Assembly: GCA_014379705.1 (NCBI GenBank)
Contig: JACMLI010000232.1
Span: 1-11,222, forward strand
Direction: 5' to 3'
Origin: Gemmatimonadaceae bacterium
GTDB lineage: Bacteria; Gemmatimonadota; Gemmatimonadetes; Gemmatimonadales; Gemmatimonadaceae
Length of the DNA: 11,222 nucleotides
Both the position numbers and the translations under genes were made by a program. The notes beneath the pieces were generated by a model. That model saw only the letters and a program-made list of their open reading frames with translations. It was not told the DNA's origin and did not search any database. Shown here in pieces: positions 6,114 through 11,222 of the stretch. Numbering within the stretch: the stretch's first letter is position 1; every line of letters begins with the position of its first letter.

Positions 6114-6410
6114 TTTCGTGCGATCGTCGATCGTGTCGTAGTCGGGCTTCTGGATACGGATGACTTCGGAGACCCCGGCCCCCGAAATGTCACGCAGCAC
6201 GACCCCGCCGCGTGGCACGGTGTCGTCGATGATGATGGTCGCGAGTTCGGTGCGACGCGGCCCCTGGATCCAGGCGAGTTCCTGGTCATTCAGGAGGCGA
6301 GTGCGCGCCTCTTCCACAGACAAGCGCGCCTGCGGGCCGCGTTCAGCATCACCGCGCCGCGTCGCAATGAAGCCCACGACGTGCAGCGGCGGGTTGGCGC
6401 GAAGGTTCAC
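6108..6410 (-). CDS. Small protein (100 aa) of unknown function, last gene of the signalling block
   Basis: I do not recognise this protein. It starts at a GTG (6410) overlapping the stop of the STAS/winged-helix gene (GTGA), so it is translationally coupled to it. The frame is open upstream, but that part is antisense-like and implausibly Arg/Ala-rich. The sequence is soluble, with no membrane segment or signal peptide. The N-terminal part runs HVVGFIATRRGD (10-21); a helix is likely around 31-43; then comes a strand-rich part with ELATIIIDDTVPRGGVVLRDI (55-75) and EVIRIQKPDYDTIDD (82-96). Its stop codon lies inside the octamer array, so the last residues may be array-derived. Coupling to the STAS and GHKL genes suggests a role in the same switch; this is inference. 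Confidence 0.75.
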   Translation of the reverse strand: MNLRANPPLHVVGFIATRRGDAERGPQARLSVEEARTRLLNDQELAWIQGPRRTELATIIIDDTVPRGGVVLRDISGAGVSEVIRIQKPDYDTIDDRTKV

Positions 6411-6967
6411 GACGCGTGGGGCAGGGCGACGCCGCCGTCGTCCCGCCGCACGACCAGTCGACGCGCGAAGAGCTCGTCGAGCACGCGCGAACAGTCTTCC
6501 ACGGGATCGCCGAACTCCTCCTGCACGTCGCTCGCGACCACGCGTCCCCGCTGCCGCACCAGGTGCCACACACGGCGCGCGCCGTCGTCGAGCGTGCCGA
6601 CGAGCTTGACGGCGCCGTTGTCGTCCTGCACGATCACCGCGAGGTCGTAGCGCTCGAGCACGGCCTCGATGGCCTCGAGGTGCGCATCGTGGACGCCACG
6701 GATGAGGAAATACGTGCGCGGCGTGCCTCCCGCGCGCTGGTACGCGTCGAGGAGCTTGCCGACGATCTCATCGGCACAGCTGAAGTCGAGCAGCGTGACG
6801 TGCGAAAAGTCGATCACCGTGACGTTCGGCTCCGGCTGCTCGGCGAGCGCTTCCTCGATCGCCTTGCGGACCGTGGCGCCGGTGGGACGCGTCACGAGGT
6901 TGGAATACAAGTCACAGACCGTGCGTCGCAGCACGGAACTGACATCGATGGCGATGTGGTACGTCAC
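6407..6967 (-). CDS. STAS-like domain fused to a C-terminal winged helix; probable partner-switch effector
   Basis: The N-terminal part (about 1-115) looks like a STAS-type fold of the DUF4325 kind: LVTRPTGATVRKAIEEAL (24-41), then VTVIDFSHVTLLDFSCADEI (49-68). The DFS at 61-63 aligns with the DSS of SpoIIAA-type anti-anti-sigma factors, so S63 sits where the phosphorylated Ser normally lies. The C-terminal part (about 120-182) reads as a winged helix: GARRVWHLVRQRGRVVASDV, a recognition-helix-like CSRVLDELFARRLV, then a short wing. The protein could thus bind DNA itself or act as an adaptor. It starts at GTG 6967, overlapping the GHKL gene's stop (GTGA), and is followed by an overlapping small gene. 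The GHKL protein is its likely kinase or binding partner; that is inference from family logic and coupling. Confidence 0.8.
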   Translation of the reverse strand: MTYHIAIDVSSVLRRTVCDLYSNLVTRPTGATVRKAIEEALAEQPEPNVTVIDFSHVTLLDFSCADEIVGKLLDAYQRAGGTPRTYFLIRGVHDAHLEAIEAVLERYDLAVIVQDDNGAVKLVGTLDDGARRVWHLVRQRGRVVASDVQEEFGDPVEDCSRVLDELFARRLVVRRDDGGVALPHAS

Positions 6968-7854
6968 CGCTGGACCACCCGTTCCGGAATCGTGATCTGC
7001 ACCTGGGCGCCCGGAAATGCCGGCAGCCCTTCGCGCAGGGGTACGTCATCTTCCCATGCCGGCACGATGGCGATGCGCGCGGTGCCGCTGCGGATCGCCA
7101 GCTTGCCTTCCCACTTGCCCACGTACCGTCGCACACCGGCCAGTCCCTGGCCGCGTCCCGGGTCACGAAACCGGCTCACGCCGCGGATGAGCGCGTCCTC
7201 GAGCGCCATGGCGTCGTCCCACCGGTCGCTCAGCTTGCGGCCCTGCGAACTCTCCAGCGACTTGCGGAAGCCGATGCCGGCGTCGCACACGGCGATCACC
7301 ACCACGCGTCGCCCGAGCCGCTGGCGGTAGCGATACGTCTGCACCGCGACCCACCCGGTGGTGCCCGCGTGCTCGACGATGTTCTGACAAACTTCGGAAA
7401 GCGTCATGGCAAAGCGCATCGTCGCCATCGGGTCGAGGTTCAACTCGTTGACGAGGATCGCCTGCGCCTTCGCCTGGATCTTCTCGACGACATCGTGCAC
7501 ATCGTCGCTGCGCGCCACCGCCGTGATCTCCAGCAGCACGTTGGACTCGCTCGCCGCCGCGCGCGGGCGCGGCACGTGCCCGTGCATCTCGAACACCTTC
7601 TCCGCGTGCTCATAGAATCCGGCCCGCTGCCAGTAGCTCGCCGTCTCTTCCGTTTCCGGGCCCGTGAACGACATGCGCTCCGATCGCGTCTGCCCGAGCG
7701 TGAGCAGCGCCGTCAGACCGTAGGGCGACGACCAGCGCGTGTGCCGCGCATCCACCAGGATCTTCTGGTCGACCGGAAGTGGCGCGAGCTGCTCGAGCAC
7801 GTGTTCGAACGTCTGGTCGTCGAGCGAGGGAGGGACGGTGATGACGGAGGTCAC
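6964..7854 (-). CDS. STAS-like domain plus GHKL (HATPase) anti-sigma-type regulator
   Basis: A 296-residue cytoplasmic protein. Residues 1-95 look STAS-like, with KILVDARHTRWSSPYGLTAL (31-50) placed as the core strand and phospho-loop of that fold. Residues 115-292 form a histidine-kinase-like ATPase: N-box LSEVCQNIVEHA (152-163, with E154, N158 and H162), G1 box CDAGIGF (190-196) and G2 box GRGQGL (233-238). There is no phospho-accepting His domain and no transmembrane segment, so it resembles SpoIIAB/RsbW-type serine kinases more than sensor kinases. GTG at 7854 overlaps the PfkB gene's stop (GTGA), and the gene ends overlapping the STAS/winged-helix gene. Likely role: ATP-dependent phosphorylation or sequestration of the STAS partner. 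The target is unknown. Confidence 0.85.
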   Translation of the reverse strand: MTSVITVPPSLDDQTFEHVLEQLAPLPVDQKILVDARHTRWSSPYGLTALLTLGQTRSERMSFTGPETEETASYWQRAGFYEHAEKVFEMHGHVPRPRAAASESNVLLEITAVARSDDVHDVVEKIQAKAQAILVNELNLDPMATMRFAMTLSEVCQNIVEHAGTTGWVAVQTYRYRQRLGRRVVVIAVCDAGIGFRKSLESSQGRKLSDRWDDAMALEDALIRGVSRFRDPGRGQGLAGVRRYVGKWEGKLAIRSGTARIAIVPAWEDDVPLREGLPAFPGAQVQITIPERVVQR

Positions 7855-8876
7855 GAGGGGATCAATTCGCCGCGAAGATGATGCGCCAGGCCGGATGCGC
7901 CGCGAAACTCAACGTTGCGCGCCGCGGCCTTCACGGCGGAGTGTAACGCGATGGAAAACGTATCACCACAAACCAGCCGCGAAAAGAGTGTAGCGCCGAA
8001 CACGTCGCCGCATCCCGTCGGATCTTGCTCGGCCCCCTTGACACGCGCGAGTACAGCCGGCACCAACGCCGTCTGTACGGGGCCCGACATGAAGGCGGCA
8101 TCACCGCGCCGTTTCAGGTCATCGATCGCGTTGAAGCCTGGCGCGTTGACGTACACGACGCCGCGCGCGCCCAATGTCACGACGAGCGAGGCCACACCGC
8201 AGTTCATCGCCGTCGCCGCGAGCGCCAGCGGATCCGGCGCAATGAGCGACATCTCATCCTCGTTCACCTGAATGAGATCGAAGCACCGCAGCCACCCCTC
8301 GGGATTCTCCAGCGGGCGCGGCGTGCGCAGGCCGCCGGGCTGGATCGCCAGCAGGAGCGAGTGCAGGTCGCAGTAGATCGGACCGCGAAAGTGCTGGCGA
8401 ATCAGTTGCGCCACCTCGAGGTCGAGTTCGAAACCGCTCAGCAAGTTGATGTAGAGGGCGTCGAGGTCACGCAACAGTGGCTTGAGTCCGAGCCAGTGCC
8501 ACGGCGGCACACCGCCGGAAAGCACTTCCGACCGGCGCTCGTCGCTCACGTACCGGATCTCCACGCGGTTGTTCTGCTGCGGCACCACGATCGGCTCCGC
8601 GTCGGGCGCTGCGCGACGCATCCCACGGAGGAACTCCCGTGCACGCGGTGCAAGGTCCGCGCCGACCTTCACGAGCGGCACAACCTGCCAATCGTTAGTC
8701 AGCGCCGCGTCGAGCGCCGAGAGCGAATACGTCACGCCCCCCCACTCCTCGACCGGGGCGTTCCGCGGATCTCGGCCGTGGATCACGTCCCACACGAAGG
8801 AGCCGATCACGCCGAGGCGCTTCGCGCGGTCGGGTGGGCGGGTGGTCGGGTGGTCGGGTTGTCGCTCAGCGCTCAT
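7851..8876 (-). CDS. PfkB/ribokinase-family carbohydrate or nucleoside kinase
   Basis: A 341-residue kinase that would transfer phosphate from ATP to a sugar or nucleoside. The C-terminal PfkB signature is DPTGCGDVF (285-293) with D291 as catalytic base; GGVTYSLSAL (46-55) is the N-terminal glycine motif; NEDE (205-208) is the family's NxxE motif; TLGARG (234-239) lies by the ATP site. The substrate cannot be read from the sequence. The ATG at 8876 is the only in-frame start before the core opening RLGVIGSFVWD (20-30). It makes residues 6-17 (QPDHPTTRPPDR) products of the octamer array at 8828-8859, so the N-terminal tail may be repeat-derived. It overlaps the GHKL gene by four bases, an unusual coupling of a metabolic kinase to a signalling pair. 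A ROK kinase gene lies 122 bases upstream. Confidence 0.9.
   Translation of the reverse strand: MSAERQPDHPTTRPPDRAKRLGVIGSFVWDVIHGRDPRNAPVEEWGGVTYSLSALDAALTNDWQVVPLVKVGADLAPRAREFLRGMRRAAPDAEPIVVPQQNNRVEIRYVSDERRSEVLSGGVPPWHWLGLKPLLRDLDALYINLLSGFELDLEVAQLIRQHFRGPIYCDLHSLLLAIQPGGLRTPRPLENPEGWLRCFDLIQVNEDEMSLIAPDPLALAATAMNCGVASLVVTLGARGVVYVNAPGFNAIDDLKRRGDAAFMSGPVQTALVPAVLARVKGAEQDPTGCGDVFGATLFSRLVCGDTFSIALHSAVKAAARNVEFRGASGLAHHLRGELIPS
8828..8859. repeat. Octamer tandem array, left arm, inside the pfkB-family 5' end
   Basis: Plus-strand octamers GGTCGGGT, GGGCGGGT, GGTCGGGT and GGTCGGGT. It is the same unit as 4595-4634, but here it is translated on the minus strand as part of the kinase N-terminus. 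Confidence 0.8.
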
Positions 8877-8905
8877 GCGGTGAGCCGGCCCAAGGAACGC
8901 GTGTC

Positions 8906-8961
8906 CTGCGACGAAGTCCGGTGGTACTCCTTCACCGCTGACCTCGGAGCCCGCGTCGCAG
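8906..8961. repeat. 8-bp perfect inverted repeat in the kinase-kinase gap
   Basis: CTGCGACG (8906-8913) and CGTCGCAG (8954-8961) are exact reverse complements separated by 40 bases. They lie inside the segment bounded by the inverted octamer arrays and would extend that hairpin inward from the right arm. Confidence 0.4.
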
Positions 8962-8965
8962 TTCC

Positions 8966-9005
8966 ACCAGTCCACCCGACTCCCCGACCACCCGACCATC
9001 AGACC
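8966..9005. repeat. Octamer tandem array, right arm, overlapping the ROK stop codon
   Basis: Plus-strand octamers ACCAGTCC, ACCCGACT, CCCCGACC, ACCCGACC and ATCAGACC, the inverse of 8828-8859. The ROK TGA stop (9001..8999) lies in the last, degenerate unit. The arms are 106 bases apart, the same spacing as at the ftsE locus. Confidence 0.8.
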
Positions 9006-9997
9006 GTCCCCAGAACCTGCTGCTTGAACGTCGCCACCGCCCCCACGACGCCGGCGGTACCGGGCAATGACCCCGGCACGATGCGGCACGCGTCCACCGC
9101 CGGACGAAATGCGCGACGGCGCACTTCGCGGCGAAGCGGGATGAACAACGGATCCCCGGCCTGCGTCACGCCGCCCGCAATGACCACCACGTCCGGATTG
9201 TACACGTTGAGGATGTTCGCCAGCCCAGTGCCGAGGAAACGGGCGGTCTCCAGCACCACCTCGAGGGCCACGGCGTCGCCGCGCTTGGCCGCGTCGTACA
9301 CGATCGCAGCCGTGAGCCTCGTGAGATCGCTGCCGACCATCTCATAGAGCATCGAAGGCTGGTCGCCGCCGAGCGCTTCGCGCGCACGTTCGGCGATGCT
9401 GGGACCCGATGCGTAGGCCTCGAGACATCCATAGTTGCCGCACCCGCACCGGCGTCCCGTCACGTCGATGGTCATGTGGCCGATTTCCCCTGCCACGTCC
9501 GACGCTCCGTGGTACAGCCGACCCTCGAGAATCAGGCCGCCGCCGATGCCGGTGCCGATCGTCATCCCCACCACGTTGCGCCCACCACGCGCCGCGCCAA
9601 GCCACCACTCACCGAGCGTCGCGCAGTTCGCGTCGTTGTCGAGCGTGGCCTGCAGCCCCACGCGATCCGCGATCACCTGGCGGAGCGGAAAGTTCGTCCA
9701 GCCAAGGTTGGGCGTCGTAATCACGATCCCACGCTCCCGGTCCAGGGGACCTGGCGCCCCGACGCCAACGCCAAGACAGTTGTCCCGCGTCTGGCCAGCC
9801 GAAATGGTCTCCGCAATCACCGTGTCGATCATGCTCACCATGCGGTCCACGACCGCATCCGCGCCCTCGTTCGCGCGCGTGGGCTCCGAGCGCATGGCGT
9901 ATTCAGTGCCGCCATCCTCACTCAGCGAGCCAACCACGATGTTGGTCCCGCCGAGGTCGACGCCGATGATGAATTTCGTGCCTTTCTTCTGCGGCAT
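8999..9997 (-). CDS. ROK-family glucokinase
   Basis: A cytoplasmic sugar kinase, most likely ATP-dependent glucokinase, feeding glucose 6-phosphate into central metabolism. The 332-residue length suits a ROK kinase without a DNA-binding domain. DLGGTN (14-19) is the phosphate-binding motif, D122 in NDANCA the catalytic base, and IGTGIGGGLI (147-156) the second phosphate loop. The ROK zinc site is complete: H174 with C184, C186 and C191 in CGCGNYGCLE. The absence of an N-terminal helix-turn-helix argues against a NagC/XylR-type repressor. Other ROK substrates such as mannose, allose or N-acetylmannosamine cannot be excluded. Its ATG has no clear Shine-Dalgarno site. The TSUP gene ends 59 bases upstream, so the two may be co-transcribed. 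Confidence 0.93.
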   Translation of the reverse strand: MPQKKGTKFIIGVDLGGTNIVVGSLSEDGGTEYAMRSEPTRANEGADAVVDRMVSMIDTVIAETISAGQTRDNCLGVGVGAPGPLDRERGIVITTPNLGWTNFPLRQVIADRVGLQATLDNDANCATLGEWWLGAARGGRNVVGMTIGTGIGGGLILEGRLYHGASDVAGEIGHMTIDVTGRRCGCGNYGCLEAYASGPSIAERAREALGGDQPSMLYEMVGSDLTRLTAAIVYDAAKRGDAVALEVVLETARFLGTGLANILNVYNPDVVVIAGGVTQAGDPLFIPLRREVRRRAFRPAVDACRIVPGSLPGTAGVVGAVATFKQQVLGTV

Positions 9998-10056
9998 GGA
10001 ACGGGGAGCGAAGGGGCAGGGTCGAGGCCGGTGTGCAGCGCCCCACCAAATCTAGC

Positions 10057-10839
10057 CTATCCCAGCAGTCCCACCCGGCGGGCGACCACGAGCGCGCCGA
10101 GGAGGATGATCGTGACGGCAAAGCCTTGCTTGATGCGTCGCGTCGGCACCCGTGGTGCCACCATCGTTCCCGCGATCGCGCCGACCGCCGCGAGACCCGT
10201 GAACTCGCCGACCAGCGCCCAATCGATGGGTACCACGCCGATGTATCCGACAAATCCCGACAGCCCGTTCATGGCGATGATGAGCAGGGAACTGCCGACC
10301 GCGCTGCGTACCGGCACCTTTGCGAGGAGGACGAGCGCAGGCACGATCACGAATCCCCCGCCTGCGCCGATCAGGGCCGTGAGGACGCCAACAGCAACCG
10401 CCTGCATACCCAGCACGACGGAGAATCTCGGCGGTGGTCCCGTCGGGGCGGTCTCGCGCAGCGCGGGACGCAGCGAGTCGCGCAGCATGAAAACGGCGGC
10501 CGCGAGGGCAAACGCCACGAAGAGCGTCAGCTGGACGTTGGCGGGGACCCCGTGCGCCACCTTCGCCGTTCCAAAAGCGCCGACCATGGCGAGCAGCCCG
10601 AACGGCAGGGCCACGCGAAGGTTCACATTCCCCTGTCGCCAATGGGACAGGAAACCCACGGCGGCACTCATGCCCACAACCGCAAGGCTCATCGCGACCG
10701 CTGACTTTGTGGGGACCTTGAAGACGTAGAGGAAGATCGGGAGCGCGAGGATCGATCCGCCTCCACCCAGGAGCCCGAGGATGAACCCGACGGCGACGGC
10801 GAGCGCGAGGCCGAGCACGCCGTGCGAGACGGGTTCCAT
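10057..10839 (-). CDS. TSUP (TauE/SafE) family membrane permease
   Basis: A 260-residue inner-membrane protein with about seven to eight hydrophobic helices, arranged as two similar halves. Each half opens with the family's glycine-rich motif: GLLGGGGS (22-29) and ALIGAGGGF (155-163). TSUP proteins move sulfite, sulfoacetate or other small organosulfur anions; the substrate here cannot be read from sequence. The half-linker around 125-140 is polar and Pro-rich. The ATG at 10839 shares one base with the stop of the glycosyltransferase gene (TGATG), which supports this start over the longer open frame beginning at 10962. No sulfur-oxidation or taurine genes are in the window; the Cys/Met PLP enzyme about 4 kb downstream is too distant to count as linkage. 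Confidence 0.88.
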   Translation of the reverse strand: MEPVSHGVLGLALAVAVGFILGLLGGGGSILALPIFLYVFKVPTKSAVAMSLAVVGMSAAVGFLSHWRQGNVNLRVALPFGLLAMVGAFGTAKVAHGVPANVQLTLFVAFALAAAVFMLRDSLRPALRETAPTGPPPRFSVVLGMQAVAVGVLTALIGAGGGFVIVPALVLLAKVPVRSAVGSSLLIIAMNGLSGFVGYIGVVPIDWALVGEFTGLAAVGAIAGTMVAPRVPTRRIKQGFAVTIILLGALVVARRVGLLG

Positions 10840-11222
10840 CAGGGGGCCCGGTCCAGCAGCGACATGACCGACGCGTGCACCTGCGCTGGCGCGAGATCGA
10901 GCATGCAGCGGAAGTGCGTGAGCGGGCACGTCATCGGCCCGTGCGACGAGCACGGGCGACACGACAGTCCTGCGACCTGCGCAACGGCGCTGGCTTCGGC
11001 GAGCGGACCGAAGCCGAACGTAGTGACCGTCGGTCCAAAGATCGCGACGGTGGGCGTGTTCATCGCCGACGCGAGGTGCAGCGGAGCCGAATCGTTCGTC
11101 ACGAGCACACGCGATCGACCGATGAGCGCTGCCGACGCAAGGAGCGACAGCTTTCCCGTCGCGTCGATCGCGCCGCCCACGATCTCGCTGGAGATTTCGC
11201 GCGCGAGCGCTGCGTCGGCGGG
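10839..11222 (-). CDS. Glycosyltransferase family 9 (heptosyltransferase-like), C-terminal part
   Basis: The reading frame is open at the right edge, so only the last 127 residues are visible. They hold the family's donor-binding stretch VTNDSAPLHLASAMNTPTVA (41-60), followed by IFGPT, then a cysteine pattern C88-x2-C91-x7-C99-x6-C106 ending in RCMLDL, as in WaaF-like heptosyltransferase II. Such enzymes add heptose to the inner core of lipopolysaccharide at the cytoplasmic face of the inner membrane. This supports a diderm host, although GT9 enzymes also occur in other polysaccharide pathways. It ends overlapping the TSUP gene start by one base. Confidence 0.88.
   Translation of the reverse strand, partial: PADAALAREISSEIVGGAIDATGKLSLLASAALIGRSRVLVTNDSAPLHLASAMNTPTVAIFGPTVTTFGFGPLAEASAVAQVAGLSCRPCSSHGPMTCPLTHFRCMLDLAPAQVHASVMSLLDRAP

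Noticed and set aside
6411..6569. N-terminal extension of the 100-residue protein
   Set aside because: This part is antisense-like read-through within the STAS gene in another frame, rich in Arg/Ala/Gly. The GTG at 6410 with GTGA overlap fits the pattern of the operon.
8877..9089. Extended PfkB-family start at 9089
   Set aside because: The frame would run back through the right array and into the ROK gene; no family member has such an extension.
8025..9347. 440-codon plus-strand open frame opposite the PfkB and ROK genes
   Set aside because: Arg/His-rich shadow frame that runs through two assigned genes and both repeat arrays.
9998..10056. Promoter for the ROK gene in the 59-base gap
   Set aside because: A TAGATT hexamer is present but no -35 element lies at suitable spacing, so I do not annotate one.
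9476..10729. 417-codon plus-strand open frame opposite the ROK and TSUP genes
   Set aside because: Antisense to two well-supported genes, with low-complexity Arg/Pro/Thr composition and no domain.

Overview
The window looks like a chromosomal stretch from a GC-rich, diderm bacterium. A member of Gemmatimonadota or a similar soil lineage is my best guess, but no marker gene here fixes the taxon. The diderm call rests on a heptosyltransferase-like GT9 gene and on an ftsE-ftsX-envC set whose third member has a degenerate LytM domain of the E. coli EnvC type. Every gene I can support lies on the minus strand, so transcription runs from 11222 towards 1. GTG or TTG starts are common, and many neighbouring genes overlap by four bases (GTGA or ATGA).

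In transcription order: a truncated glycosyltransferase (10839-11222), a TSUP/TauE-like permease (10057-10839) and a ROK glucokinase (8999-9997). Next comes a tightly coupled four-gene block: PfkB-family kinase (7851-8876), a STAS-like plus GHKL ATPase protein (6964-7854), a STAS-like plus winged-helix protein (6407-6967) and an unrecognised 100-residue protein (6108-6410). After that come a Cys/Met-metabolism PLP enzyme (4775-5932), the cell-division set ftsE (3896-4591), ftsX (3048-3899) and envC-like (1867-3051), endonuclease IV nfo (910-1755), a six-helix membrane protein of unknown function (54-761), and probably the first codons of another gene at the left edge (1-57).

Two things stand out. 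First, the coupled block at 6108-8876 reads as a partner-switch-like signalling module: an ATPase with SpoIIAB-like N, G1 and G2 boxes, and a STAS partner that keeps a Ser at the usual phosphorylation position and is fused to a DNA-binding-type winged helix. It is welded to a sugar or nucleoside kinase and an orphan small protein, with no sigma factor or PP2C phosphatase visible. Second, short tandem arrays of period 7 or 8 fill the intergenic regions. At three loci (1757-1867, 4595-4766, 8828-9005) the arrays form inverted pairs: one arm sits at the end of the upstream gene and the other at the start of the downstream gene, so the transcript could fold into a long hairpin. A fourth, unpaired array (6054-6113) supplies a stop codon. 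The arrays reach into or abut gene ends and may have reshaped start and stop codons.

There is no gene-free stretch longer than 300 bases, and I see no tRNA, rRNA, CRISPR array, insertion sequence or phage gene.
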